From assembly GCF_001613045.1 (NCBI RefSeq), contig NZ_BDBP01000043.1, positions 19,847 through 83,846 on the forward strand: a stretch of 64,000 nucleotides of DNA, written 5' to 3'. The notes beneath the pieces are model-generated. The model saw nothing but the letters and a program-made list of their open reading frames with translations, ran no database searches and was not told the DNA's origin. The position numbers and the translations under genes are program-made. The stretch comes from Nocardia lijiangensis NBRC 108240. GTDB taxonomy: Bacteria > Actinomycetota > Actinomycetes > Mycobacteriales > Mycobacteriaceae. Below are positions 9,317 to 18,685 of this stretch, piece by piece; positions within the stretch are counted from its first letter, which is position 1; the number at the start of each line of letters is the position of its first letter.

Positions 9317-9619
9317 ATGAAACGGCTTGTGGTATTGGTCGGGTTCGCGGTAGCGGTGGGGCTGAGCGCCCCCGCGGCGGTCGCCGCGCCCGGTCTGCCG
9401 TTGCAGCCCATCGATGTGGATCCCGGCGGGCCGCCGCGGGTCGACTTCGGCTCCGGCGCACCGGTACTGGACTTCGGCTCGGGTGAGGCGGGGACGGGTA
9501 TCGATCTCGGATCGGGCGAGGTCGGCTTCCCGTCCGGCTCGGCGGGCTCGGGCTCCGGCGGGTCCGGATCCGCGTCGGGTTCGGGTACCGGCTCCGCGCG
9601 GCCGGGTGGCGCGGGCTGA
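9317..9619 (+). CDS. Small secreted Gly/Ser-rich protein
   Basis: 100-residue protein with a Sec signal peptide (MKRLVVLVGFAVAVGLSAPA, likely cleaved after AVA, about residue 26). The mature part is very low in complexity: DFGSG, DFGSGEAG, DLGSGEVG units, then a GSGSGGSGSASGSG tail. No cysteines are present and no fold is expected. The start at 9317 has GGAGG 9 nt upstream. Function is unknown; such proteins are often envelope-associated or released. A hairpin follows at 9631. Confidence 0.7.
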   Translation: MKRLVVLVGFAVAVGLSAPAAVAAPGLPLQPIDVDPGGPPRVDFGSGAPVLDFGSGEAGTGIDLGSGEVGFPSGSAGSGSGGSGSASGSGTGSARPGGAG

Positions 9620-9630
9620 CGGAGGCGGTT

Positions 9631-9669
9631 CCGCGGGGCTGTCGCGTCGGATGGTGTGTGGCCCCGCGG
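9631..9669 (+). terminator. Hairpin after the Gly/Ser-rich gene
   Basis: CCGCGGGGC (9631-9639) and GCCCCGCGG (9661-9669) form a perfect 9-bp stem with a 21-nt loop. There is no U-tract. It could stop readthrough from the gene at 9317. Confidence 0.4.
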
Positions 9670-9793
9670 AGCTGGTCGACGCGGTGTCGGCCGCTGGGAG
9701 GGCGGCGCATCGGGTCGCTGTGCTTTCTGGGCCGCTGCTTCTTGGGACGCAGCGCGTCGGGCCGGAGATGCCAAGGGCCGCATGTATAGCCGG

Positions 9794-11314
9794 ATGCACG
9801 GGGCTGTGTCATGGTGGCCGACCGCGCGGCAACTGTGTCATGGTGACCGGATGTACTGGGTGGCGGGGATTTTCGCCGTCGTGCTGGTCGCGTTCTCGAA
9901 TCGGTACGGCTACCACCGCGATGAGCTGTACTTCCTCGCGGCGGGCAGGCATCCCGCGTGGGGTTATGCGGATCAGCCGCCGTTCACCCCGCTGGTGGCC
10001 AGGGCGATGTCGGCGATCGATCCCGAATCGTTACCGCTGCTACGGGCCCCCGCCGTGCTCGCGGCGACCCTCGTGGTGGTCTGCGCCGGGCTGATGGCCC
10101 GGGAGTTCGGCGGCGGTCGCGCGGCGCAGGCGCTGGCCGCGGCGGCGGTTGCGAGCGCCGCGCTGGTGCAGGGTGCGGGGCACTTGCTGAGCACGGCGGT
10201 GTTCGATCTCGCGGCGTGGGCGTTGCTCGGGTTGCTGGTGCTGCGCTTGCTGCGAGACCCTGCCGGGGACGGCGCGGCGACCGATCGCCGCCCCGATCCC
10301 CGCTGGTGGCTTGCGATCGGGCTGGTGGCCGGGCTCGGCCTGCTGAACAAATCGCTGCTGATCTTTCCCGCCGCGGCGCTGGTGATCGCGTTGCTCATGG
10401 TCGGTCCGCGAAAGGTCTTGGCGACCAGGTACTTTCCCGCGGCGGTCGGGCTGGCGACCGTGCTCTGGCTGCCGTATCTGTGGTGGCAGGCGCACAATGG
10501 ATGGCCGCAGTGGGATGTGGGGCGGGCGATCGCGGGTGGCTCGTCCGGCACGTCCGATTCGCCGATCATGTTCGTGCTGTTGCAATTCGGGCTGATGGGG
10601 CCGCTGCTGACACCGCTGTGGATCTACGGGCTGTGGCGGCTCTGGCGGGAACCGCGCTATCGCGCTTTCCCGGTCGCCTACGGACTGCTCTTCGTCGTCT
10701 TCCTGGTGACCGGAGGGAAGGCCTATTACATGGGCGGGATGTATCCGATCCTGCTCGCCGCCGGTGCTGTGCCGCTCGCGGCCTGGCTCGGTCGGCGGCG
10801 TGAGCGCTGGGCGGGGGTCGGCGCGGTCGTGACGGTGAACGCGCTCGGCTCGGCGGTATTGTTCCTGCCCGTTCTTCCGGTCCCGGCGCTGCCCGAGTCG
10901 CCGGTGCTCGCGGTCAACTACGACGCGGGGGAGACCATCGGATGGCCGGAGTTCGTCCGCCGAATCGGCTCTGTCCGTGCGGGTTTGGGCCCCGATGTCG
11001 CCGTGCTCACGGCCAACTACGGCGAGGCGGGCGCGATCGAACGCTTCGGCGCGCCCTACGACCTGCCGACACCGCACTCCGGCCACAACGCCTACTGGTG
11101 GTGGGGCCCGCCTCCCGATACCGCCACCGAGGTGCTCGCCGTCGGCATCGAACGCGACCAGCTCGCCGAGCTGTGCGCCGCCGTCGAACCGGCGGGTCGC
11201 CTCGACAACGGCCTCGGCATCGATAACGACGAGCAGGGCGAGCCGCTGTTCGTCTGCCGTGAGCTGCGCGCACCCTGGAGCGAACTGTGGCCGCGCGCAA
11301 AGCATCTCGGCTGA
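9794..11314 (+). CDS. ArnT/PMT-type membrane glycosyltransferase (GT39/GT83-like)
   Basis: About 506 residues with roughly ten hydrophobic segments, so an integral membrane protein. The first loop after helix 1 carries YGYHRDELYF, the acidic motif typical of polyprenyl-phosphate-sugar dependent transferases, followed by GYADQPPFTPLVAR. A soluble C-terminal domain (from about residue 390) carries NYGEAGAIERFG, as in this family. It should move a sugar from a polyprenyl-phosphate donor to a cell-envelope acceptor. The start is uncertain: 9794, 9806 (GTG) and 9851 (MYWVAG) are all in frame, and only the last leaves helix 1 right at the N-terminus. It ends 2 bp from the convergent hydrolase pseudogene. 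Confidence 0.8.
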   Translation: MHGAVSWWPTARQLCHGDRMYWVAGIFAVVLVAFSNRYGYHRDELYFLAAGRHPAWGYADQPPFTPLVARAMSAIDPESLPLLRAPAVLAATLVVVCAGLMAREFGGGRAAQALAAAAVASAALVQGAGHLLSTAVFDLAAWALLGLLVLRLLRDPAGDGAATDRRPDPRWWLAIGLVAGLGLLNKSLLIFPAAALVIALLMVGPRKVLATRYFPAAVGLATVLWLPYLWWQAHNGWPQWDVGRAIAGGSSGTSDSPIMFVLLQFGLMGPLLTPLWIYGLWRLWREPRYRAFPVAYGLLFVVFLVTGGKAYYMGGMYPILLAAGAVPLAAWLGRRRERWAGVGAVVTVNALGSAVLFLPVLPVPALPESPVLAVNYDAGETIGWPEFVRRIGSVRAGLGPDVAVLTANYGEAGAIERFGAPYDLPTPHSGHNAYWWWGPPPDTATEVLAVGIERDQLAELCAAVEPAGRLDNGLGIDNDEQGEPLFVCRELRAPWSELWPRAKHLG

Positions 11315-11316
11315 AC

Positions 11317-12079
11317 CTAGAGCCGGTGCCGACGCAGGAACTCGTCGACCGTCTTCCACCACTGCTCGGGCTGCTCGATCATGAGCACATGCCCGGCCTC
11401 GATCTCGGCGTACTCCGCGCCCGGAATGGCCGCGGCCAGCGCGCGCGAATTGGCCGGGTCGATCAGCAGGTCGGCGGTGGTGTTCAGCACCAAGGTCGGC
11501 ACGGCGATATCGGCCAGATCGGCTGTGGTGTCGACGTTTTCGATCAGGGAGGCTTGCTGCCTCGTCCCGCCGGGAACGGCCGCGGCGGGTCTGCCGGATC
11601 AGTGCGTCGACCTCGGCGGCGGGCAGCGAGCCGAGAAAATCCGCCGAGAAGCCGACCAGGGCCGCGAGGCGCGCGAAGGTCTCGGTGTCGCCGAGATCGA
11701 GCAGATCCTGCCAGGCCTGGGCGATGATCCTGGCGCGATTGTCCGCCTTCGAAAAGCCCGCGGCCAGCAGTAGTCCGCGCACCCGGCCGGGATGGCGCAC
11801 CGCGGCCCGCACCGCCACCGTGGTGCCGAGCGAGAACCCGATGACGGTGAAGGTCTCGACGCCCGCGTCCACCGCGGCCGCGACCAGGGCGTCGGCCAGT
11901 CCGTCGAGATCGAGCCGGGTGTCGTCGCCCGGGTAATCGGAGGCCACAACGGTGTGCGTCGCGGCCAGCGCCGCAACGATGCCGCCGAAATTGCTCTCGA
12001 TCGAGCCGCTCGCCCCGTGCGCGAGGACAATGCCGGGCCCGGCGCCGGTGACGGTGGTGGTCAGGGGAATCGCAGTCAT
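11317..12079 (-). pseudogene. Alpha/beta hydrolase with a frameshift
   Basis: The 5' part from ATG 12079 reads as an alpha/beta hydrolase (VLAHGASGSIESNFG; nucleophile region FTVIGFSLGTTVAVRAAV; Ser in GFSLG). Around 11587-11589 the frame shifts: the downstream part continues in another frame with QASLIENVDTT, then PTLVLNTTADLLIDPAN and the catalytic His in IEAGHVLMIEQP. Removing one G from the GGG at 11587-11589 restores one continuous protein of about 254 residues. Either the gene is inactive or there is a sequencing error. The start could also be 12103. It is divergent from the beta-propeller gene at 12228. Confidence 0.75.
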
Positions 12080-12227
12080 GCCGCAGAAGTTAGGTATTGA
12101 CATGGATGTGAAGGCCAACCCGGAGTGCAGCGAGACGCCATCCAGGACTGGCTCGGCCGGGAATGACGCGACCGCAAGGGTCTTCGAGCAGGTCGCGTCG
12201 TCGCGAGGCGGTGTTAGCGTATGCCGC

Positions 12228-13193
12228 ATGCCATTAGGGATGGGGATCAAGCACCTCGTCGTCGCGGTGTCGACGATCGCGGCCGGACTGGCGATCGGAT
12301 CGCCAACGGCGCAGGCGAATTTCGTGCCCACGTCGTGTGCGCAGGGGTGGGTCGCCGAGACCGTGGTCGAGGGCGTCGGCAAGCTGGAGAATCTGGACAG
12401 CGACGGCGCGGGCGGGTTCTACGTCACCGGCATCAACGATGGCTTCCTCGCCCACGTCGACGCCTCCGGCCGCTTCGAACACCTGGTGACCGGGCTCGAC
12501 AACCCCGCGGGCGTGCGCGTGGCCGGCCGCTCGGTGTACTACCTGACCGGCGACGGCCTGGACGTTCCGCCGGGCACGCTGCAGCGCTACGACATCGACA
12601 CCGGCGCGGTCGAGGTCCTGCTCACGGGCCTGAACGGACCGAACGGCCTGCTGGTGCTCCCCGACGGTGACCTGCTGTTCACCACCCTCGGCATCAAGGG
12701 CTCGCCGACCGGCATCTCGCGCTACCGCCCGTCTACCGGCGAGTACACGAAAACCTGGTCGGCGCTGCCGTTGACCAACGGACTCGCGCTCGCGCCCGAC
12801 GGCCGGTCCGTCTTCACCGACAGCCTGGAGCTGAAGGTCTTCCGCATCCCGCTGGACGCCCCCAACAGCTGGACCGTCGTCTCGGGCGTTCCGCAGCTGC
12901 TCGCGCTGCCCGACGACATGGAGGCCACCCGCGACGGTCAGCTGTTCGTCGCCGATCACGCGCTGGGGGCCGTCTATCGGATCGACACGGCCAGCGGCGC
13001 GGCGTGCGCCATCATCACCGGACTGATCAAGCCGGGGCCTTTCCGCAATCCGCCGGACGGCGCGACATCGGTGCGCATCGTGCGCGACGGCGACGGCTGG
13101 GTGCTCTACGTGACGAGCATGGACGGCACCCTGCGCCGGTTGCGTCCGCCCGCGGGGCTCGACCTCACACCCGCCGACGAACGGCGGCGATAG
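12228..13193 (+). CDS. Secreted SMP-30/gluconolactonase-like beta-propeller protein
   Basis: 321 residues with a signal peptide ending near SPTAQA (about residue 29) and two mature Cys (TSCAQG, GAACAI). The rest has repeated propeller-blade strands such as LDNPAGVRVAGRSVYYLTG, LNGPNGLLVLPDGDLLFTT and LTNGLALAPDGRSVFTDS, with the metal-site-like N and D residues of the SMP-30/strictosidine-synthase superfamily. It is probably an exported lactonase or a binding protein; the substrate is not evident. The ATG at 12228 lacks a strong ribosome site; the in-frame ATG at 12240 is an alternative. Confidence 0.7.
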   Translation: MPLGMGIKHLVVAVSTIAAGLAIGSPTAQANFVPTSCAQGWVAETVVEGVGKLENLDSDGAGGFYVTGINDGFLAHVDASGRFEHLVTGLDNPAGVRVAGRSVYYLTGDGLDVPPGTLQRYDIDTGAVEVLLTGLNGPNGLLVLPDGDLLFTTLGIKGSPTGISRYRPSTGEYTKTWSALPLTNGLALAPDGRSVFTDSLELKVFRIPLDAPNSWTVVSGVPQLLALPDDMEATRDGQLFVADHALGAVYRIDTASGAACAIITGLIKPGPFRNPPDGATSVRIVRDGDGWVLYVTSMDGTLRRLRPPAGLDLTPADERRR

Positions 13194-13240
13194 CCCGAAC
13201 GTGCGCCTGCACCGCCCGCGCGGCCAGTAGGTTGGCAGCC

Positions 13241-13768
13241 ATGGTGGATTCCCCAGCGCTCGAACCCCTCGGGATGGTTCCGGCGACCACGGCCGACGCC
13301 GCCGCCCTCATCGCGCTCCGCGACCGCTTGGCGCGCTGGATGGTGGCCAACGGCATCGCGCAGTGGCTGCCCGGCGAATACCCTGTGGCGACTCTCGCGC
13401 GGGAGGCGGCGCGGGGCGAGTGGTACGTGCAGCGCGAGCCGACCGGCGAGGTGGTGGCGGCCGTGCGGCTGGTCTGGCACGATCCCGACTTCTGGGGCGC
13501 CGACGAGATCGAGGCCGGGTACGTGCACGGACTCATGGTCGCGCCCGGCCACCGTGGTCGCAGCCTCGGCGCGCGCATTCTCGCGTTCTGCGCCGAACGT
13601 ACCCGTGCGCGCGGGCTCGACCGGCAGCGCCTGGATACCGCCGCGGACAACCGGGCACTCCGGAAGTATTACGCCGCACAGGGTTTCATCGAGCTGCGGG
13701 AGACGACGCTGCCGCCGCAGTTCCACGGCACCGACCGCGTCGTCCTGATGGAGAAGCTGCTCGCCTAG
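13241..13768 (+). CDS. GNAT-family N-acetyltransferase
   Basis: 175-residue GNAT fold protein. The acetyl-CoA pyrophosphate-binding motif is visible as VAPGHRGRSLGARIL, followed by the C-terminal NRALRKYYAAQGFIE segment that caps the fold. The acceptor is unknown. It ends one base before the stop of the convergent hisN gene (13769), leaving no intergenic DNA. The start at 13241 has only a weak AGG-type site; Met at 13274 is possible. Confidence 0.8.
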   Translation: MVDSPALEPLGMVPATTADAAALIALRDRLARWMVANGIAQWLPGEYPVATLAREAARGEWYVQREPTGEVVAAVRLVWHDPDFWGADEIEAGYVHGLMVAPGHRGRSLGARILAFCAERTRARGLDRQRLDTAADNRALRKYYAAQGFIELRETTLPPQFHGTDRVVLMEKLLA

Positions 13769-14554
13769 TCAGCGCGCGAAGCGGGACAGCACCGCCTCGT
13801 GCAGCAGGCCGTTGGTGGCGACGGCGTCGCCGCCGTGCGGGCCCGGCGCGCCGGACAGCGAGGTGAATGCCCCGCCCGCCTCGCGGACCAGGATGTCGAG
13901 TGCGGCCAGATCCCACAGCGAGACTTCGGGTTCGGTGGCGATGTCGACCGCGCCCTCGGCGAGCAGGCAGTAGTTGAAGAAGTCGCCGTACCCGCGCACC
14001 CGCCACACGTCGTCGGTGAGCGCGAGGAAGTCCTCGCGCATGCCGCGTTCGCGCCAGCCGGACAGGCTGGAGAAGGCCAGGCTGGCGGAGTCGAGCGCGG
14101 CGACGGCGGACACCGAGATCGGGTGGGGTGCACCGGGATGGAAGGTGGACCAGGCGCCCGAACCCGCCGCCGCCCACCAGCGCCGCGCCAGCGCGGGCGC
14201 GCTCACCACGCCGACCACCGGCACACCGTCCTCCAGCAGCGCGATCAGGCTGGCCCAGATCGGCACACCACGCACGAAGTTCTTGGTGCCGTCGATCGGG
14301 TCGACCACCCACTGGCGCCCGCTGAATTCCGCGTCGCCGCCGAACTCCTCGCCGAGCACCGAGTCCTCCGGCCGCTCGTGCGCCAGCACCTGGCGTATCG
14401 CCCGCTCCACCGCGAGGTCGGCGTCCGAGACCGGCGTCAGATCCGGCTTCGCGTCCACCTTCAGGTCCAACGCGCCGAATCGCGCCTTGGTGATCGTGTC
14501 GGCCGCGTCGGCCAGCCGCAACGCGAGTTCGAGGTCAGAGGAGTGTGCAGCCAC
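13769..14554 (-). CDS. hisN: Histidinol-phosphatase, inositol-monophosphatase fold
   Basis: 261-residue Mg-dependent phosphatase. Metal-site motifs are in order: GEEFGGD, then DPIDGTKNFVRGVPIWASLI and, near the C-terminus, LWDLAALDILVREAGG. These are the IMPase motifs, and the length is that of HisN (Rv3137, about 260). HisN removes phosphate from L-histidinol phosphate in histidine synthesis. The start is the GTG at 14554; an upstream open frame to 14755 has no support. The location near fadE24/fadE23 matches M. tuberculosis. An inositol phosphatase role cannot be excluded from motifs alone. Confidence 0.85.
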   Translation of the reverse strand: MAAHSSDLELALRLADAADTITKARFGALDLKVDAKPDLTPVSDADLAVERAIRQVLAHERPEDSVLGEEFGGDAEFSGRQWVVDPIDGTKNFVRGVPIWASLIALLEDGVPVVGVVSAPALARRWWAAAGSGAWSTFHPGAPHPISVSAVAALDSASLAFSSLSGWRERGMREDFLALTDDVWRVRGYGDFFNYCLLAEGAVDIATEPEVSLWDLAALDILVREAGGAFTSLSGAPGPHGGDAVATNGLLHEAVLSRFAR

Positions 14555-14844
14555 GTCAGCAAACCCTAGTGGACAGAGCTGAACGTAGTTCGCAGACAGC
14601 CCGAGCGAATGCAGCGGTGCGTCTACTCGACAGCGCCGGAGGCAACGCGCCGACAGCCCGGACGGCCAGTGGAGGCGGAGGTACGCCGTATAGACGCTGT
14701 CGAACGAACTCCGTCGCCGCCCGTGCATGGCCCTGGCGGAAGGTGGGGCGCGCACCTGGTGGAGGCGGCGGCCGTAGTCCGTCGATAGCCCGCACAGGCG
14801 GTCGGAGTCTCACGACGAACTCGGCCGGAAGGGGGAAGCGCCCT

Positions 14845-15435
14845 TCAGGCGGCGACCGACGCCGTCCGCGCGGCGGCCAGCGCGGCGGACCACCAGTGCA
14901 GCCGGTCGAGCATCGACTGCGCGGCGGCCGCGGGCTCGTCCGGTTCGTGCAGCCGACCCGTCTCGTCGAAGAGCAGGTAGTAGCGCGGGAACGAGACGTA
15001 CTCGCGGACCGTGTGCGCGTTCAGTTCGTTGAAGACCTGCCGCAGGTGCTCGATCGCGAGCAGCCCGCCGCTGCCTCCGCTGTAGCCGACGAATCCGATC
15101 GCCTTGGCGTCCCACTGGGTGAAGTGCCAGTCGATGGCCGACTTCAGCGCGGCCGGGTAGCTGCGGTTGTAGTCGGGGGTGACGATGACGTACGCGTCGG
15201 CGGTGGCAAGCCGCGCGCTGAGATCGAGCATGCCCGCGGGCCGCGGCGGGTTCGGCTCCAGCGCGGGCGGGGCCGCGGGCAGTGCGAGCGGCAGGTCCGC
15301 GTCGGCCAGATCGATCACGTCCACCTCGAAGCCGCCGTGCCGGGCGGCCTGTTCGGCGAACCAGGCGGCCACCGTCGGACCGAACCGTCCCTCGCGGACG
15401 CTGCCGATGATCACCGCGAGCTTGAGTGATGACAT
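14845..15435 (-). CDS. NADPH-dependent FMN reductase (flavodoxin fold)
   Basis: 196 residues. The flavin phosphate loop is IIGSVREGRFGPTVAAW near residues 9-25, with TPDYNRSYPAALKSAIDW and FVGYSGGSGGLLAIEHLR later, typical of the NADPH-dependent FMN reductase family. It probably reduces FMN or a quinone-like compound with NADPH. ATG at 15435 is preceded by GGAGAG. It is divergent from the XRE regulator at 15581 with 145 bp between, which suggests the regulator controls it. The 290 bp downstream (14555-14844) shows no feature. Confidence 0.85.
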   Translation of the reverse strand: MSSLKLAVIIGSVREGRFGPTVAAWFAEQAARHGGFEVDVIDLADADLPLALPAAPPALEPNPPRPAGMLDLSARLATADAYVIVTPDYNRSYPAALKSAIDWHFTQWDAKAIGFVGYSGGSGGLLAIEHLRQVFNELNAHTVREYVSFPRYYLLFDETGRLHEPDEPAAAAQSMLDRLHWWSAALAAARTASVAA

Positions 15436-15563
15436 GTTTGCTCTCCTTGCGAATCGAGTGCGGCCGGTGCGGCCGCTGTGTCTCAATCTGCTGCGGAACG
15501 CGCGGGACTGGTTAGGCCGTGGGGAGAGTGGTAGCGCCAGGGCCACCCTCGCGGCGGGCTCCG

Positions 15564-15579
15564 CTTGTACCGTTCCAAG
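15564..15579. promoter_or_regulatory. Candidate operator of the MmyB-type regulator
   Basis: CTTGTACC-GTTCCAAG is an imperfect dyad (6 of 8 positions symmetric) ending 1 bp before the GTG of the XRE gene. Its position over the translation start of a divergently arranged regulator suggests autoregulation. The assignment is by position and symmetry only. Confidence 0.4.
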
Positions 15580-15580
15580 G

Positions 15581-16438
15581 GTGAGCGACAACGAGTTGGG
15601 CCTGTTCTTGCGCAGCCGGCGAGAGGCGGTGACGCCTGCCCATGTCGGTTTGCCGGCGGGGCCGCGACGCCGCACACCCGGCTTGCGTCGTGCCGAACTC
15701 GCGACCCTTGCTGGGGTTAGCGTCGAGTACATTATTCGTCTCGAGCAGGGGCGCGATCGTCGCCCGTCGCCGTCGGTGCTCTCGGCTATCGCCGACGCAT
15801 TACATCTCGCCCCGAGCGAGCGTATTCACCTGTACCGCTTGACCAAAGCGGCTGATGCGGGCTTCAGTTGCATGGGTGCCGCGGGCCCGGCCCGCACGGT
15901 TCGTCCCACGGTCCGCGCCATCCTCGACCATATGGAACCGGCTCCCGCGGTGGTGGTGAACCGTCTCAGCGATGTTCTGGCCTACACCGAGGGCTATCAC
16001 CGTCTGATGGCACCGACGGGTGTGCTCGACGATCCGTCCACGGCCAATCTGGCCTTGTTCGTTTTCGGTGACTCCCGGGCCCGGGACTTCTATCCGGATT
16101 GGGAACATGTTGCCGACGAGCAGGTCGCTGCTCTCAAGCAGGGGCCGTTCCGCAATGATCCGGCCACTGCCGCTTTCGCTGATGAACTCGAGATCGTTGC
16201 CGGTGAGGAATTCACGCGCCGTGTCGCTACGGTGCCCAACCTGCCCGCCGCGACTGGCACCACCCGCGTCGAACACGCCGAGGCTGGTCCGCTGCGCGTC
16301 GCTTATGAAACCCTTGATCTTCCCGCCGATGATGACCAGCAGTTGTTCGTCTATCTCCCGGCCGACGAGGCCAGTGCCACCGCTTTGGACAAGCTCGCGG
16401 GCCGCCATCCAGGTGCTTTGCGTGCGGTCTCGGGCTGA
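15581..16438 (+). CDS. XRE-family regulator with MmyB-like ligand domain
   Basis: 285 residues. Residues ~5-75 form an XRE helix-turn-helix (LGLFLRSRREAVTP, then RAELATLAGVSVEYIIRLEQG). The rest (from about 95) is the PAS-like MmyB ligand-binding domain of actinobacterial regulators, ending LPADEASATALDKLAGRHPG. It is divergent from the FMN reductase, a usual arrangement for this family, where the regulator controls an adjacent reductase. The start is a GTG directly after AAGG. A truncated paralogue lies at 33566-34155. Codons here use more third-position T than in the paralogue or nearby core genes, hinting at a different origin. Confidence 0.85.
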   Translation: MSDNELGLFLRSRREAVTPAHVGLPAGPRRRTPGLRRAELATLAGVSVEYIIRLEQGRDRRPSPSVLSAIADALHLAPSERIHLYRLTKAADAGFSCMGAAGPARTVRPTVRAILDHMEPAPAVVVNRLSDVLAYTEGYHRLMAPTGVLDDPSTANLALFVFGDSRARDFYPDWEHVADEQVAALKQGPFRNDPATAAFADELEIVAGEEFTRRVATVPNLPAATGTTRVEHAEAGPLRVAYETLDLPADDDQQLFVYLPADEASATALDKLAGRHPGALRAVSG

Positions 16439-16606
16439 ATCACACCCAGCGGGACTCGACCCGACTTCAGATGCCTTTGCTTATCCGCTCACGCCGCTGA
16501 GGGCGCGCCTGCCCAACGCCGATCAGCATTGACTGAGCATTGGGACAGGTGCGGCACAGTCGTTCGACTGATTCGATACCCGCCGTGGCCTCATACATTC
16601 GTCGGC

Positions 16607-18685
16607 ATGCCGACAGACACCACACGAACACCATCGAGGCTGGCGCACACCTTGGCCGCCGGGCGGGACCGGGCTTTCGTTGGTAGGCGTGCCGAACTCG
16701 AGTGGTTCGCCGCGGCACTCGCCGGGACGTCCGAGGCCCGGCCCGTGCACTACTTACATGGGCCGGGCGGCATCGGGAAGTCGACGTTGTTGCGGATATT
16801 CGCCGGGCTGGCGCATCAGGCCGGCCGTCCCGTAGTCGAAATCGACGGCCGGTCGGTGGTTCCCACGCCCGAGGGGTTCCTGGCCGCTGCGGGGCCCGCA
16901 CTGCATGAGCCAGGGGTGGTGCTGCTGATCGATACATTCGAAAAGTGCCAAGGGCTGGAGGGCTGGTTGTGGGAGCGGTTTCTGCCGCAGTTGCCGGTCG
17001 GCGCGGTGGTGGCGGTTGCCGGGCGGGCCGAGCCGGATCTGTTGTGGACCTCCGACCCCGGGTGGGTCGATCTACTGTGGGTCACTGCGCTCCGGAATCT
17101 CGCTCCGCAGGAGGCCGCGGAGTTTCTGCACGCCCGGCGCGTGCCGGCCAGTGCGCAGCAGGCCGTGCTCGAATTCACCGGCGGCAACCCCCTCGCACTG
17201 GCATTGGCGGCGGTCGTGGTGGTGAAAGACGGTGCCCCGAAGGGTGATTGGCGCCCGAGCCAAAACACCATCGCGACGCTACTGCGCCAATTGATAGGCA
17301 GCACACCCAGCCCCGAGCACCGCCGGGCGCTCGAGGTCTGCGCACACGCCTATGTCACCTCGGAGTCGTTGCTACGCGCGGCATTCGGTGACCGGGCAAC
17401 GGAGTTGTTCGCGTGGCTGCGGGTGCAGCCGTTCATCGAATCCACCGCCGCCGGGCTGTTTCCACACGATGTGGTGCGGGAGGCGCTGGAGGCCGATCTG
17501 AAGTGGCGGGACCCGGAGGGGTTCGCCGAGATGCATCACCAGATGCGGGAAGTGCATCTGGCGCAACTGCGTTCGGTTCCGGAGTCACAACTGCTGCAGG
17601 CGACCGGTGCGTTGATCTTCCTGTATCGCACCGACCGGCAGATCTCGGAATTCAATGTCTGGCGCGACGTCGGGCTCGTCGAGGACCATCCGTACGTCGA
17701 GTCGCAACGCGAGCAGGTGCTGGAGCTGGTGCGACGCCACGAAGGAGAGGAATCGGCCGCGATCGCGGCATTCTGGCTGGACCATCAGCCCCAGGCCTTC
17801 CGCGTCTACCTCGCCACACAGACCGGTGAACTCTGCGCGTTCTCCGCCTGGCTCGAAGTCGCCGATCCCATCGGGCTGGAGGTCGATCCAGTGGTCGCGG
17901 CAGCGTGGCGATACGCGCGGGCCAACGGTCCGTTGCGGTCGGGGGAATACCTGGCCTTGGCTCGCTTCACCATCGATGCCACCGCCTACCAGCGGGCGGC
18001 GGCAGCGACCACCCTTGCCCAGTGGCGTGCCACCGGTGAGATGATTCGTGGTGAGCGGCTCGCCTGGTCCTTCGTCGTCATGCGCGACGACGGCTCCTGG
18101 GACGCGCACCTCGGCGATATCAATATGCTGCCTATCGACTCTCCGCCGGTCGTCGGCGCCCATCGATACGCGCTGTTCGCCCACGACTGGCGCACGCAAC
18201 CACCGGGTCCGTGGCTGGAGGAGAAGTCCGCCGCTATGCTCGCGGGCGCCTCCATGGCCGATGGGCCGGTTCGCGGCCCCGCCGAGCTGGTGGTGCTGTC
18301 TCGTCCGGAGTTCGACTCGGCCATCCGCGACGCCCTGCGCACATTGCGCAGACCGGTTGCGCTCGGCGACAATCCGCTCAACCGGAGCCGGCTGGTGAAA
18401 GAGAGCGGCAAGTCGCTGAGCGAGGTGCTCACCGACGCGGCGCAGTCACTGCTGAACGAGCGCGGTGGCGAGAAGTTGCATCGGGCTGTCAGTGTCGCCT
18501 ATTTCAGGGGCGCGCCCACCCAGGAGGTGGCGGCGGAGCTGCTGGGCTTGCCGTTCAGCACTTACCGACGCCATCTCGGCACCGCCGTGGAGCGGATGAG
18601 TGAGCTGCTCTGGCATCAGGAGCTGAACGGCCACGAGGCTGCGAAGTCACCAGGAAAGCCCGGGTCCGTGAGGGGGAAACAGTGA
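16607..18685 (+). CDS. STAND-like ATPase with C-terminal HTH
   Basis: 692 residues. Walker A is GPGGIGKST at 52-60 and Walker B is VVLLIDTFE near 102-110, preceded by FVGRRAELEWF, the usual lead-in of STAND/AAA regulators. FTGGNPLALALA is a GxP-type motif. The middle is helical without a recognised domain. The last ~70 residues (VAYFRGAPTQEVAAELLGL PFSTYRRHLG) look like a sigma-region-4/HTH DNA-binding segment. A signal-dependent transcription activator is the best guess; the target is unknown. The start at 16607 has no clear ribosome site. Its end overlaps the convergent hydrolase by 39 bp. Confidence 0.7.
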   Translation: MPTDTTRTPSRLAHTLAAGRDRAFVGRRAELEWFAAALAGTSEARPVHYLHGPGGIGKSTLLRIFAGLAHQAGRPVVEIDGRSVVPTPEGFLAAAGPALHEPGVVLLIDTFEKCQGLEGWLWERFLPQLPVGAVVAVAGRAEPDLLWTSDPGWVDLLWVTALRNLAPQEAAEFLHARRVPASAQQAVLEFTGGNPLALALAAVVVVKDGAPKGDWRPSQNTIATLLRQLIGSTPSPEHRRALEVCAHAYVTSESLLRAAFGDRATELFAWLRVQPFIESTAAGLFPHDVVREALEADLKWRDPEGFAEMHHQMREVHLAQLRSVPESQLLQATGALIFLYRTDRQISEFNVWRDVGLVEDHPYVESQREQVLELVRRHEGEESAAIAAFWLDHQPQAFRVYLATQTGELCAFSAWLEVADPIGLEVDPVVAAAWRYARANGPLRSGEYLALARFTIDATAYQRAAAATTLAQWRATGEMIRGERLAWSFVVMRDDGSWDAHLGDINMLPIDSPPVVGAHRYALFAHDWRTQPPGPWLEEKSAAMLAGASMADGPVRGPAELVVLSRPEFDSAIRDALRTLRRPVALGDNPLNRSRLVKESGKSLSEVLTDAAQSLLNERGGEKLHRAVSVAYFRGAPTQEVAAELLGLPFSTYRRHLGTAVERMSELLWHQELNGHEAAKSPGKPGSVRGKQ

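Noticed and set aside
10040..12382. 780-codon minus frame running from the glycosyltransferase through the hydrolase
   Set aside because: Only the 11590-12079 part is real (alpha/beta hydrolase 5' part); the rest is read-through into antisense after the frameshift.
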